Shown: in pieces, positions 55,203 to 64,000 of the stretch
How the letters are laid out: each line of letters begins with the position of its first letter
How positions within the stretch are numbered: position 1 is the first letter of the stretch
From: Companilactobacillus heilongjiangensis
GTDB taxonomy: Bacteria > Bacillota > Bacilli > Lactobacillales > Lactobacillaceae
DNA: 64,000 bases
Assembly (NCBI RefSeq): GCF_000831645.3
Contig: NZ_CP012559.1
Coordinates: 1,178,001 to 1,242,000 of the forward strand
Direction of reading: 5' to 3'
The notes under the pieces: model-generated
Told to the model about the DNA's origin: nothing
Seen by the model: only the letters and a program-made list of their open reading frames with translations
The model's database searches: none
Made by a program: the position numbers and the translations under genes

Positions 55203-56993
55203 TTGAAATTAGAGACCATCTTAAAAGATGAATTCGGGTACGATACTTTTAGACCTGGTCAAAAAGAGTTGATTGAAAAAGTCATGGCCGGTAAAAAGGC
55301 AATGGGGATTATGCCTACTGGTGGTGGAAAGTCGATTTGTTACCAATTGCCTGCAACCATTTTGTCAGGCTTGACCCTAGTTGTATCGCCATTGATTTCT
55401 TTGATGAAAGACCAAGTTGACAGTTTAATTGAAGCTGGTATTCCTGCAACCTACTTGAATAGCACCGTTGAATGGCATGACCGTGAGGAACGGATGCGCT
55501 ATATCGAAAGTGGGGCAGTTAAACTGTTATTTGTTGCGCCTGAAAAGATTGTTGACGATGAATTTTTCAGTTGGCTGTCAGGATTAGATATCTCCTTGAT
55601 TGCAATTGACGAAGCCCATGTACTGTCGTCTTGGGGACACGATTTCAGAAATAGTTATTTGAAAATGGTCGGTCCGTTGCAACAGTTGCCCGGTGATATT
55701 GCCTGGTTAGCTTTGACGGCGACAGCAACTGAACAAGTTCAAGATGATTTGGCTAAGATTCTGGATATTCCTGAAGAAAATATCGTTAAAACAGGCTTTG
55801 ATCGTGATAATCTAGCGCTCAAAATTGAGCGAGGTGTTGATAAGTCGGAGTATATTCTGAATTACGTCAAAGCTCATATTGATGAGTCTGGAATCATTTA
55901 TGCAGGCCGGCGGGAAGATGTTGACAATATTTATCAATTTCTCAAGGAAAATGATGTTCTAGTCGGACGTTATCATGCTGGTTTGAGTGATAAAGAACGT
56001 CATCAGCAACAAGAGGACTTTCTTTTCGATCGAATCAATGTGATTGTGGCGACTAATGCCTTTGGAATGGGGATCAATAAGACCAACGTTCGCTATGTGC
56101 TACATTTCACCATTCCTGGGACAATTGAGAGCTATTATCAAGAAGTCGGTCGTGCTGGACGTGATGGCCTACCAGCTGAAGCAATTTTACTGTATACGCC
56201 AGCTGACCTGCGTTTACATCAGTTCTTTATCGATAAATCATTAGGTGATGACCAGTATAAACTCAGTTTGAAGAATAAATTGTTTGAAATGAGTCGTTAT
56301 GCTGAAACTGAAACTTGTCTGATGAAATTTATTCTGGATTACTTTGGTGAGAAGAATACTGATGTCTGTGGGCGTTGTTCTAACTGTCTTGATGATCGTG
56401 AAGTTGTCGACGTTACCGCGGATGCTCAGAAGGTACTCAGCTGCATTGTACGTATGGGGCAGAGATATGGTAAGAAAGTTACGACTCGAGTATTAGTTGG
56501 TAAAGATGATGTGGCTGATGATTGGCGACACTTTGAGAAACTATCGACATTCGGTATTTTTAAAGATAAAACTTTGAAAGAAACAAGTCGTTTAATTGAA
56601 TTTCTCTCGGCTAATGGCTTTTTACGCAGCAGCGGGGGAGAATACCCTACTCTGTTATTGTCTAAAAAGGGAGCCGACGTTCTCAAAGGTAAGATCAATG
56701 TTGCGAAGAAGCGTGACGTTAATCATGTTGCACCAAGTAAATCAATGGTTGCTGATGGAAGTTTTGACGTCAATTTATTCGAAAAGTTGCGTGGATTACG
56801 TTTAGAGTTTGCTAGAAAGCAGGCTTTACCACCATTCATGATTTTCTCCGATAAGACCTTAAAGGATATGTGTGTTCGTATTCCTACAAATAGTAATGAA
56901 TTCTTGGCAGTAAGTGGAGTAGGAAAGGTTAAGCTAGAAGAGTATGGTGAAAGTTTTATTGAAGAAATAAAAACTTATCAGGCAACGCAGTAA
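55203..56993 (+). CDS. recQ: ATP-dependent DNA helicase RecQ
   Basis: 596 residues. Walker A MPTGGGKSICYQLP, DEAH box AIDEAHVLSSWGHDFRNSY, a Cys4 zinc site in the RQC region (ETCLMKFILDYFGEKNTDVCGRCSNC region) and a C-terminal HRDC domain (about 520-596). TTG start with GAGGAG upstream. Confidence 0.95.
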   Translation: MKLETILKDEFGYDTFRPGQKELIEKVMAGKKAMGIMPTGGGKSICYQLPATILSGLTLVVSPLISLMKDQVDSLIEAGIPATYLNSTVEWHDREERMRYIESGAVKLLFVAPEKIVDDEFFSWLSGLDISLIAIDEAHVLSSWGHDFRNSYLKMVGPLQQLPGDIAWLALTATATEQVQDDLAKILDIPEENIVKTGFDRDNLALKIERGVDKSEYILNYVKAHIDESGIIYAGRREDVDNIYQFLKENDVLVGRYHAGLSDKERHQQQEDFLFDRINVIVATNAFGMGINKTNVRYVLHFTIPGTIESYYQEVGRAGRDGLPAEAILLYTPADLRLHQFFIDKSLGDDQYKLSLKNKLFEMSRYAETETCLMKFILDYFGEKNTDVCGRCSNCLDDREVVDVTADAQKVLSCIVRMGQRYGKKVTTRVLVGKDDVADDWRHFEKLSTFGIFKDKTLKETSRLIEFLSANGFLRSSGGEYPTLLLSKKGADVLKGKINVAKKRDVNHVAPSKSMVADGSFDVNLFEKLRGLRLEFARKQALPPFMIFSDKTLKDMCVRIPTNSNEFLAVSGVGKVKLEEYGESFIEEIKTYQATQ

Positions 56994-57024
56994 ATAGTCA
57001 GTTAAATAATTGACTATTTTTTTA
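56994..57024 (+). terminator. Terminator after recQ
   Basis: AATAGTCAGTTAAATAATTGACTATTTTTTT folds into a short stem with T-run. Confidence 0.82.
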
Positions 57025-57027
57025 TTG

Positions 57028-57198
57028 TTATTTGCGTAAATAGAGTAGAGCAGTAGTAAAAATCCAAAAGACTGGTATGACAGCGTCTAGAGTGGGCCTG
57101 AAATCGTTGGGATAGGGTGTTATACCGTTAAAAGTGGCATTTAATAGGTTAGGTGAGTGCTGAGAAGTGAGTTCTGTGATTGTTTGTCGATGAGTTCA
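57028..57198 (-). pseudogene. Possible remnant of a membrane-protein C-terminus
   Basis: A minus-strand frame ending TAA at 57028 encodes DAVIPVFWIFTTALLYLRK, a membrane helix with a basic tail, preceded by a plausible extracellular segment. A TGA at about 57199 cuts it from an upstream hydrophobic stretch (FIAHFHLFSP). No start or ribosome binding site is present. The rest of 57025-57424 shows no gene. Confidence 0.35.
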
Positions 57199-57379
57199 TG
57201 GACTAAACAAGTGAAAGTGGGCAATAAATTGACACATGTTAGTGGAGAAAATGATTTTATTTGTTGATAATTTTAGTTTAAATAAAATGTTTTACGAAAA
57301 CATATAAATAAAAAAACAAAATCAAAGAAACAAACCGGAAATTTCAAAAAAGAGTAAAATTAAAACGTATTAAAATAAC

Positions 57380-57406
57380 AAAAAAGCCCTGCAAAACAAG
57401 CAGGGA
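57380..57406 (-). terminator. Minus-strand terminator-like hairpin before the phosphoesterase gene
   Basis: CCCTGCTTGTTTTGCAGGG followed by CTTTTTTG on the minus strand. On the plus strand it is a leader hairpin 16 bases before the start of the next gene. Confidence 0.6.
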
Positions 57407-57424
57407 CCAAAGAGGGGGTAAATT

Positions 57425-58297
57425 ATGAAAAAGGTAGCACTCATATCAGATATTCATGGCAACTACTCCGCCTTTCGCAGTGTAATTAATGACGCTGAGG
57501 AGCAAAATGTCTCTGAATATTGGCTTCTTGGCGACCTTTTGATGCCTGGACCTGGGACTAACTCAATTATGAAACTCCTAAATTCCGTTAATACTACCCA
57601 AATGATCCGTGGTAATTGGGACAATTTCCTATTTGAGGACATCGTCTCAATTGGTAAAGAATACCTTCAAGAGCCTCAAACGCCCTATATTATTGAGTTA
57701 ATCAAGTATGTTACTAATCACCTTGATCCTAAATACCTTCAGCAAATCAAGGATTGGCCTATTGCTTCAGAGACGTCTCTGAGCGGTCTTAAAATCCTTT
57801 TAGCACATAATTATCCGTCTAAGAACTATGGTCACGAGCTGTTACCATATGAGAAACAGGAAAATTTCGATAAATTACTGTTTAGTAAGCCATATAACGA
57901 TTATGATATGGCAATTTATGGTCATACGCATCATCAAGTATTTAGAACTAGCAGCAATGATCAATTAATCATTAATCCTGGTTCAATTGGCCAACCATAT
58001 ACAGCTTGGTCCAATTTGAGTGCTGACAGACGCGCTCAGTACACGATTATAACTTTTGATGATACTGGTTACGGTGAGATTGACTTCAGAAAAGTTTCTT
58101 ATTCAATTAAAGATGAGTTAGACTTTGCAGCAGCAAATAATTTGCCATTCATTGAGTTGTATAAAAAAATCTTCACGGACGGCAAAGCATTCACACATAA
58201 TGATGCAGCGCTGAATAAGATTATCGACAAATATGATTATCGAACGGATGCTTTAAAATACATTAATAAAATAGCCCTCTTTGGTAAAAATATGTAA
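57425..58297 (+). CDS. YfcE-like metallophosphoesterase
   Basis: 290 residues. The calcineurin-like set is complete: D9/H11 (SDIHGN), GDLL, RGNWDN, LAHN and GHTHHQVF. The PGSIGQP segment is typical of YfcE/MJ0936 phosphodiesterases. A C-terminal extension of about 60 residues is unusual for the short YfcE type. Substrate unknown. GAGGGGG precedes the ATG. Confidence 0.88.
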   Translation: MKKVALISDIHGNYSAFRSVINDAEEQNVSEYWLLGDLLMPGPGTNSIMKLLNSVNTTQMIRGNWDNFLFEDIVSIGKEYLQEPQTPYIIELIKYVTNHLDPKYLQQIKDWPIASETSLSGLKILLAHNYPSKNYGHELLPYEKQENFDKLLFSKPYNDYDMAIYGHTHHQVFRTSSNDQLIINPGSIGQPYTAWSNLSADRRAQYTIITFDDTGYGEIDFRKVSYSIKDELDFAAANNLPFIELYKKIFTDGKAFTHNDAALNKIIDKYDYRTDALKYINKIALFGKNM

Positions 58298-58347
58298 CTT
58301 CTCATAATATGTATTATGTAACCTTAGATACATAAATCTGAAAATAG

Positions 58348-58602
58348 TCATTTCCCCATCAACATTAAAACTAATGACCAGCCCCACACTCCTATCCAAA
58401 TAACAAAGAACAACGGGAAAAATCCAAAGAACAATCCTACAATTGCAATCCAGAAGATCAATCTTCGAATCGATGCTACGATTGGATAATTAAAAAGCAT
58501 TGAACCAACCATTAATATCTGAAATACGATTTCGGACATGCAATGTATCACAATCGACAGGATATCTTTATTTTTAGGACCTTTTGATAATCGTGTATGC
58601 AT
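58348..58602 (-). CDS. Small membrane protein, 84 residues
   Basis: Two to three hydrophobic helices rich in Phe/Trp (FFGFFPLFFVIWIGVWGW). Start ATG 58602 with GAGG 9 bases upstream. No family recognised; it lies alone between two convergent or divergent neighbours. Confidence 0.55.
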   Translation of the reverse strand: MHTRLSKGPKNKDILSIVIHCMSEIVFQILMVGSMLFNYPIVASIRRLIFWIAIVGLFFGFFPLFFVIWIGVWGWSLVLMLMGK

Positions 58603-58713
58603 TCGTATAAACCTCGTCTGATTTAGTTAGTTTAGTGTATCAGATTAAATGTATTAAAAATATTGGATTTGACTATATGTTTGTAAATCTTTCTTTACAT
58701 TGTTAAATCAACC

Positions 58714-58755
58714 AAAAACGATTAAATTCCTTAATTAAGAATTTAATCGTTTTTA
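58714..58755. repeat. Perfect palindrome, twin of 59767-59812
   Basis: AAACGATTAAATTC / GAATTTAATCGTTT around CTTAATTAA, with T-run. Same core CTTAATTAAGAATTTAAT as the copy after the next gene. The rest of 58603-58973 is AT-rich without a gene. Confidence 0.8.
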
Positions 58756-58973
58756 TATTGATCATTATTATTATTTTACCTTCAGAATCTTTAAAGAATT
58801 ATACCGAGAAACAATTTCTAGAAAGCCTAATAAACAGGTTTCCATAGCTCTGTTCCTGTAAACTGAAACTGAAGAAATTGATCTTGTATATGTTCAATTG
58901 TATATGGTTCGTATGACTAACTCATAGCTAATGATTTGATAGAAATCAATCACTTATATTAAGGAGCAAAAAG

Positions 58974-59720
58974 TTGAATAAGAGATTAATTATGACCGGT
59001 ATTGCTGCACTGGCCCTATTTGCGGTCTTTACAACATATTACGTGAGTAACGTTAGATCAAAAAAGATTGTTAATGAAGAAGTAATATCGAAACATAAAG
59101 TGAAACAGCCAAAAGAATTTATTGATAAGAGGACCGCGGAACAAGTCAATCGCAAATTTTACAGTCATGAAAAGATTCAGGCCGGAGCACAAATGGATTT
59201 TGTAGGATACCCTTCCACCTTTTCTAAAATGGTCAATTCTGGACAACTGACAATAGTCGGACAAGTAACTGGATCGAATAGTTTTGTATCTAATGATCTA
59301 CCCCATACAATCGCCGACGTTGGTGTGCAGAAAGTTCTACATGGAGATAGCTCTCAGAAAAATAAGATCATCCGGGTAATGTTTCTAGGAGGAAATATCG
59401 CTACTGAAAATACATCTGATAAAGTAGTCACTGTTGAGTATAGTGAAGATCGTTTGCCAAGGGCTGGAGAAAAAATAGCAATGATTCTTTCTAAAGCTGA
59501 ATCAGGCACAAACAATATACCTGGAGAGTTTTGGTTAACACAATTTGCACATAAGTCTGTCTTTTTTCAAGATAAAGATGGACAATATCGAAGAACACCG
59601 GAAGCAAAATCTATTGGTGGCGGTACTTCAGATAGTAATTGGAGCCAAAATGATTTCAATGCTAAGGACGACAAAAAAATGAATGATGGAATGAATAAAT
59701 TGATTAATAGTAAACAGTAA
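58974..59720 (+). CDS. Exported or membrane-anchored protein of unknown function
   Basis: 248 residues. The N-terminal hydrophobic helix (5-25, LIMTGIAALALFAVFTTYYV) is followed by an extracellular mixed alpha/beta domain (TIVGQVTGSNSFVSND ... IIRVMFLGGNI). No lipobox or sortase motif. TTG start with AAGGAG 9 bases upstream. It is flanked on both sides by nearly identical palindromes. Confidence 0.7.
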   Translation: MNKRLIMTGIAALALFAVFTTYYVSNVRSKKIVNEEVISKHKVKQPKEFIDKRTAEQVNRKFYSHEKIQAGAQMDFVGYPSTFSKMVNSGQLTIVGQVTGSNSFVSNDLPHTIADVGVQKVLHGDSSQKNKIIRVMFLGGNIATENTSDKVVTVEYSEDRLPRAGEKIAMILSKAESGTNNIPGEFWLTQFAHKSVFFQDKDGQYRRTPEAKSIGGGTSDSNWSQNDFNAKDDKKMNDGMNKLINSKQ

Positions 59721-59766
59721 CGTTTTATATTCGAACACCATGTTAACGTTAATTTGACTGAAGCCA

Positions 59767-59812
59767 TAAAAAAACGATTTAATTCCTTAATTAAGAATTT
59801 AATTGTTTTTTA
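59767..59812. repeat. Palindrome, twin of 58714-58755, also a terminator
   Basis: AAAACGATTTAATTC / GAATTTAATTGTTTT around CTTAATTAA with T-run on plus. It can terminate both the exported-protein gene and the convergent ATPase gene. Confidence 0.8.
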
Positions 59813-59823
59813 ATTTTATATTA

Positions 59824-62511
59824 TTACTTTTTACCATTACTACGTTGAACCAATTTAACTAATTCAACGATAACAATCATCAAAATACCAGCTCCTAGTA
59901 CAGTTAACCATTGCACTAAATTAAGCTCTGAAACGTGGAATAAACTGTTGAATCCGGGAACAACGATTGTGGCAGCTACCATGATAAATGATGCAGCAAC
60001 TCCAATGTTAAATACTTTGTTCTTAAATGGATGAATTTTGAAGATTGATTGGTAAGTAGATTTAACGTTAAATGCGTGGAACAACTGAATCAATGCTAAT
60101 GTTGCGTAAGCCATTGTTAAGGCGTCGGCATGCATTGCAGCGTTACCTGTATGAACTGGGAACATCAATGCTGACGCGTAAACGCCCAATGTGATAAGTC
60201 CTTCGAGGATACCTTGGTAAACAATTGCTGAACCGATACCACCACTTAGAAAACTAGATTTTCGTCCACGAGGTTTTCGATCCATGATACCTGGTTCGGT
60301 TGGTTCAACCCCTAAAGCAATCGCTGGGAACGTATCTGTGGCCAAGTTAATCCATAATAGTTGAACTGGCAATAAGATATCCCAACCAAGAAGTGTCATC
60401 ATGAATAACGTTAAAACTTCACCTAAATTAGCTGAAAGTAAGTATTGAATTGATTTTTGAATATTTGAGAAGACTTTACGTCCTTCTTCAACAGCGACAA
60501 TAATAGTAGCAAAATTATCGTCAGCTAAAACCATATCTGAAGCACCCTTGGAAACTTCAGTTCCGGTGATTCCCATACCAATACCGATATCAGCAGATTT
60601 CAAGGCAGGAGCATCATTGACACCGTCACCAGTCATAGCAACGACTTTGCCCTTCTTTTGCCAAGCATTAACAATTCTAACTTTATGCTCGGGCGAAACT
60701 CGGGCGTAAACTGAGTAATTTTTAACCTTTTTAGCAAATTCTTTATCACTCATTTGGTCTAATTGAGCACCAGTAATCACTGCAGCATCGTCACCAGGTT
60801 CAATAATACCCAATCTGGCGGCAATAGCTTCGGCAGTATCTTGATGGTCACCAGTGATCATCATTGGACGGATACCAGCCTTTTTAGCGTCAGCAACTGC
60901 AGCGGCAGCCTCAGGACGCTCAGGGTCAATCATACCAATCAGTCCCGCAAAAGTAAGATCATTTTCGACTGTATCAGAGTTAACTTCTTGGGGAATTGAA
61001 TCGATAATCTTGTAACCCATGGCTAGGACACGCAATGCTTGAGTAGCCATAAATTTATTTTGTTTGAGAATGGCGTCCTTATCAGTTTCGGTGAACTTTC
61101 TAACTTCATCAGGACTAGCTTGAATCTCAGTAATACGTTGTAACAACATATCGGGAGCACCTTTGACAGCTACCAAGAACTTGCCATTAGCCAATTTATG
61201 AATCGTAGACATCAACTTACGCTCGGAATCAAAGGGAACTTCAGCAACACGAGGTTCCTTTTTAAGCTCCTCTTCAATCTGATAATCGTGGTCAAATCCG
61301 AATTGAACTAAAGCTGTTTCAGTTGGATCACCAACGAGTGTACCGTCAGCTTGAATCTTAGTATCATTGCTAAATGTCATAACTTGCAAGACTTTATCGT
61401 TTCCTGAGATCTCATCAGCAGCATCTTGTAATTTACCATACTGATAAACTTTCTCGACAGTCATCTTGTTCTGTGTCAAAGTACCAGTCTTATCGGAAGC
61501 AACAATATCGGTACTACCTAGTGTCTCAACTGCAGGAAGCTTTCTGACCAAAGCTTTACGCTTAGCCATTCTAGTAGTTCCCAAAGCTAAAATGATAGTA
61601 ACAATTGCTGGTAAGCCTTCAGGAATGGCAGCAACAGCAAGTGAAATCGCTACTAGAAGCATATCAATAATTAGTTCATTCATTGGTAATCCCGAAGGAT
61701 TATTGAAGATACCAACAGCAAAGATAACCGCTGCAATTACGAGAATCAACCATGTCAAGGTCTTTCCTAGAGAATTTAAATTATCTTGCAGTGGTGTGCT
61801 GCTATCTTCAGCTTTGTTGATCATACCAGCAATATGACCAACCTCTGTTTTCATACCGGTAGCGACAACGACACCCAAACCACGTCCATAAGTAACATTA
61901 CTGTTCATGTAAGCCATGTTCTTTCTGTCGCCTAAAGGAATATCCTCATCAGGTAATAGATCAATTTCTTTTTCAACTGGAACCGATTCACCAGTCAATG
62001 CGGATTCCTCAATTTTCATTGAAGCTGAATCAAGTAACCGAATATCCGCTGGAACAATATCCCCAGCTTCAAGCAATACAATATCTCCGGCAACTAGGTT
62101 TTCACCACTAACAGTGGCAAATTTACCCGCACGTTTAACATGAGCTTCTGGTGTTGACATTTCCTTTAGGGCATCAATAGCTTCCTCAGCTTTTGACTCT
62201 TGGAAAACACCAAAGACGGCATTGATGATTACAACAGCCAAGATCAATGCGGCGTCAGCCCACTCTTGTGCGACTACACCAGAGATAAAGGCAGCAACAA
62301 GTAAAACAATAATCATGAAATCTTTAAATTGATTGAAGAATTTCTGAATGATGGTTTGTTTCTTACCTTGAGCTAAAGCGTTGGGACCATCTTTTTCTAA
62401 ACGTTGTTTAACGTCTTGTTCGCTCAGTCCCTCCGTACTCGTTTTGAATTGTTGAAATAGTGATGCTTTATCTAAAGAATAGTAACGGGTCGTACTGTTT
62501 TTCTCTTTCAA
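59824..62511 (-). CDS. P2-type cation ATPase (Ca2+/Mn2+ exporter family)
   Basis: 895 residues with ten helices. TGES, DKTGTLT (phosphorylated Asp), TGDGVNDAPALKSADIG and the M4 motif AIPEGLPA are all present; M6 has LWINLATDTFPAIALG. This is the SERCA/PMR1-like group (YloB, LMCA1, YoaB). The upstream yybP-ykoY riboswitch makes Mn2+ export the most likely role, as for Lactococcus YoaB. TTG start at 62511 behind GAGGAGGA. Confidence 0.92.
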   Translation of the reverse strand: MKEKNSTTRYYSLDKASLFQQFKTSTEGLSEQDVKQRLEKDGPNALAQGKKQTIIQKFFNQFKDFMIIVLLVAAFISGVVAQEWADAALILAVVIINAVFGVFQESKAEEAIDALKEMSTPEAHVKRAGKFATVSGENLVAGDIVLLEAGDIVPADIRLLDSASMKIEESALTGESVPVEKEIDLLPDEDIPLGDRKNMAYMNSNVTYGRGLGVVVATGMKTEVGHIAGMINKAEDSSTPLQDNLNSLGKTLTWLILVIAAVIFAVGIFNNPSGLPMNELIIDMLLVAISLAVAAIPEGLPAIVTIILALGTTRMAKRKALVRKLPAVETLGSTDIVASDKTGTLTQNKMTVEKVYQYGKLQDAADEISGNDKVLQVMTFSNDTKIQADGTLVGDPTETALVQFGFDHDYQIEEELKKEPRVAEVPFDSERKLMSTIHKLANGKFLVAVKGAPDMLLQRITEIQASPDEVRKFTETDKDAILKQNKFMATQALRVLAMGYKIIDSIPQEVNSDTVENDLTFAGLIGMIDPERPEAAAAVADAKKAGIRPMMITGDHQDTAEAIAARLGIIEPGDDAAVITGAQLDQMSDKEFAKKVKNYSVYARVSPEHKVRIVNAWQKKGKVVAMTGDGVNDAPALKSADIGIGMGITGTEVSKGASDMVLADDNFATIIVAVEEGRKVFSNIQKSIQYLLSANLGEVLTLFMMTLLGWDILLPVQLLWINLATDTFPAIALGVEPTEPGIMDRKPRGRKSSFLSGGIGSAIVYQGILEGLITLGVYASALMFPVHTGNAAMHADALTMAYATLALIQLFHAFNVKSTYQSIFKIHPFKNKVFNIGVAASFIMVAATIVVPGFNSLFHVSELNLVQWLTVLGAGILMIVIVELVKLVQRSNGKK

Positions 62512-62541
62512 AATATGTCCTCCTCTTATTACTCTCAGGGA

Positions 62542-62665
62542 TAAAAAAAGACTTGCACGCTAAATAGCGTACAAGTCTCACTAATTAAGACAAAACCAGA
62601 CCAAAAGGTCTTGCTGACGATTTTGTCACAGGCAACTTTAATTCTGCAAGTTACTCCCTTGTGTT
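62542..62665 (-). ncRNA. yybP-ykoY (Mn2+) riboswitch with terminator
   Basis: Minus strand: GGGAGTA, GACAAAATCGTCAGC, the AGACC / GGTCT hairpin, TTTTGTC and GTGAGAC are the conserved blocks. P1 pairs ACAAG with CTTGT. The terminator AGACTTGTACGC / GCGTGCAAGTCT plus T-run (62577-62542) reuses CTTGT, so Mn2+ binding to the aptamer should prevent termination (ON switch). Confidence 0.85.
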
Positions 62666-62743
62666 GAAATCAGTATAAATGATATTTTGAGATAAAGCAA
62701 TTGATTTCATCCATAATTTGCCTTAAACACCAAACTGGGACAA

Positions 62744-63028
62744 CTAGTTGATTTTATCCCAATCAATACCACCGGTTATGTCCATTTCTTTGGCATTATC
62801 AGTCATATTTTGATGAACTTTGTTCAGAGTTCCATCATTTAATAGATACAACGTCTCTTTAAATGACCGATAATCTTTCAAACTCATAATTACTGCACTT
62901 TCATCCGGTGTTGGTCCGATTATTTCAATTGGAGTCGAATTGTTATTCACTGACTTGATGATGTCATTTAGATTTTCTCTAGCATGAGCTAAGTTTGTCA
63001 CTTTTTCCAATGTTATCACTCCCAACAT
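62744..63028 (-). CDS. Phd/YefM-type antitoxin, no toxin partner adjacent
   Basis: Up to 94 residues. VTNLAHARENLNDIIKSVNNN is the Phd/YefM DNA-binding N-terminus and SAVIMSLKDYRSFKETLYLL its continuation. The start is probably TTG 63010, which has GGGAG 8 bases upstream; ATG 63028 is the longest possibility. The usual YoeB/Txe toxin gene is absent: the next minus-strand feature downstream is the riboswitch. Confidence 0.82.
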   Translation of the reverse strand: MLGVITLEKVTNLAHARENLNDIIKSVNNNSTPIEIIGPTPDESAVIMSLKDYRSFKETLYLLNDGTLNKVHQNMTDNAKEMDITGGIDWDKIN

Positions 63029-63080
63029 TCAACTAATATAGAGATTATATGCAAGTATCAAGGCCGTCAAATGATTACAC

Positions 63081-64000
63081 TCAGTTTCCTGCCTCTGGGG
63101 CATTGGTTTCATAGAGTGAGGTAGTTGTCTTATCGTTGTTTTGTGAATATAAACTAGTTGAGGCATTACCCAACGAATTATTAATTTCATTTAATTTGTT
63201 TTCTTCGTGATCGTAATCATATTCTTGAGGATTCGTTGGTTTGAGCCCTGTGGGAGTGTAGAACCTCAAAAGATTTTTATTATTAACAGTATCTGAAGTA
63301 TTTAGTAACTCCTGTTTCTTTTCGTATATTTGAGCAATATTTTCCTCTAAACCTGGATAACTATTCAAATCAATTAGCTTTCCATCTTTATTGTCGTATA
63401 CATCAAAAGATCCTTTAGAATTTTTAAAAATAGTGTAGTTCTTGTTAATCAGATTATTATCCCTAAATACTACGTTTCCATCATGCTGCTTCGATAACAA
63501 ATCCGTACCTAATTGGATATAGCCTCGAGTGTTAACACCTAATAAATGCAAAATTGTTGGTAAAACATCTATTTCTCCGCCATATTCATTGTCGACGTGA
63601 CCTGAAAGTCCCTTCATATTAATCATGAATGGAACCCTTTGTAATTGAGCGTTATCGAATTTATTCCATGTGTTGGGATTTTTGTTCAGCAATGGAGCCA
63701 ATGCAGTGTTTTTATCATCGGAAATCCCATAATGATCACCGTATAAAACAATCATAGACTTATCATACAGACCACTTTGTTTGAGGTATTTAAAGAATTC
63801 TTGTAAAGAAGCGTCGAGATAATGTGCAGTTTCAAAGTAGTTGTTTACCACATTATTTTGAGTTGTTGGCTTCACAAATCCATCATTATCTTCTTCGGAT
63901 AAATCAAATGGATAGTGATTAGTTAGTGTAATATATTTTACGTAAAAAGGCTGCTGTAATTTTTCTAAGTACTTAACACTTTCTTGGAACATCAACTTAT
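63081..64000 (-). CDS. LTA-synthase-like phosphoglycerol transferase, C-terminal part
   Basis: The frame is open to the window end; its start lies outside. The visible part is the extracellular sulfatase-like domain: YITLTNHYPFDLSEED, AHYLDASLQEFFKYLKQSGLYDKSMIVLYGDHYG (metal-binding DH) and VPFMINMKG. A C-terminal Asn/Ser-rich tail follows. The family transfers glycerol-phosphate from phosphatidylglycerol to lipoteichoic acid. Confidence 0.87.
   Translation of the reverse strand, partial: KLMFQESVKYLEKLQQPFYVKYITLTNHYPFDLSEEDNDGFVKPTTQNNVVNNYFETAHYLDASLQEFFKYLKQSGLYDKSMIVLYGDHYGISDDKNTALAPLLNKNPNTWNKFDNAQLQRVPFMINMKGLSGHVDNEYGGEIDVLPTILHLLGVNTRGYIQLGTDLLSKQHDGNVVFRDNNLINKNYTIFKNSKGSFDVYDNKDGKLIDLNSYPGLEENIAQIYEKKQELLNTSDTVNNKNLLRFYTPTGLKPTNPQEYDYDHEENKLNEINNSLGNASTSLYSQNNDKTTTSLYETNAPEAGN

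Noticed and set aside
61466-61837. 123-residue frame antisense to the P-type ATPase
   Set aside because: Shadow frame; the ATPase motifs lie on the other strand without interruption.

Overview
The window is a low-GC Gram-positive chromosome segment whose gene content, gene order and protein sequences fit a lactobacillus (Lactobacillaceae). A Companilactobacillus-type organism is my guess from the proteins, not a proof. Nearly all of it is housekeeping DNA. I recognised no rRNA, tRNA, insertion sequence, prophage or CRISPR array.

Layout. 1-3763: end of cvfB, then xerD, ribT-like, scpA, scpB and rluB, a chromosome-segregation and ribosome operon. 3764-5131: two copies of a large palindromic repeat, then an FMN riboswitch and ribU. 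5214-10205: a LysM protein, cmk, der, hup and a TPR protein. 10206-12482: a third repeat copy, then a tyrosine T-box, a 37-residue small ORF and a NhaC/YheL-type transporter. 12651-17541: a sugar or glycerol-phosphate type ABC importer closed by a metallophosphoesterase. 18046-23458: cca, small conserved proteins, uup, thyA and dfrA. 23455-25150: hemolysin III and a 1 kb gene-free stretch with three more repeat copies. 25151-30227: degV/fakB-like, ypmR-like, ypmS-like, yozE-like, rbgA, rnhB and dprA. 30339-36212: topA, xerC, hslV, hslU and a lacX-like gene.

36276-38140 is a small accessory islet: a PD-(D/E)XK-type nuclease-like protein with a C-terminal HTH, divergent from a Fic-fold protein whose catalytic His position is Gln. 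Next come a BLIP-like surface protein, plsY, parE-parC behind a LexA-type box, a LysR regulator, ppaC and a GlcU/RbsU-type sugar transporter. 47902-51327 is an OpuC-type compatible-solute ABC operon on the minus strand. 51758-53742 (minus): LOG-family protein, a tyrosine-recombinase-like protein without catalytic residues, and stand-alone IIA-Glc. 53977-55101: divergent adaA and adaB/ogt, with an Ada-box-like site between them. Then recQ, a YfcE-like phosphoesterase, two unknown membrane or exported proteins, a P2-type cation ATPase behind a yybP-ykoY (Mn2+) riboswitch, an orphan Phd/YefM antitoxin and the C-terminal part of an LtaS-like phosphoglycerol transferase running off the end.

The most unusual signal is a family of six about 170-200 bp intergenic elements (3766-3947, 4112-4292, 10207-10388, 24167-24366, 24506-24692, 24829-25000). 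They share an internal core, but each is closed by a long terminal inverted repeat whose sequence is specific to that copy. Three internal hairpins also differ between copies while staying self-complementary, one of them capped by a GCAA tetraloop. This looks like selection on a multi-branched RNA or cruciform structure. I do not recognise it as a named family.
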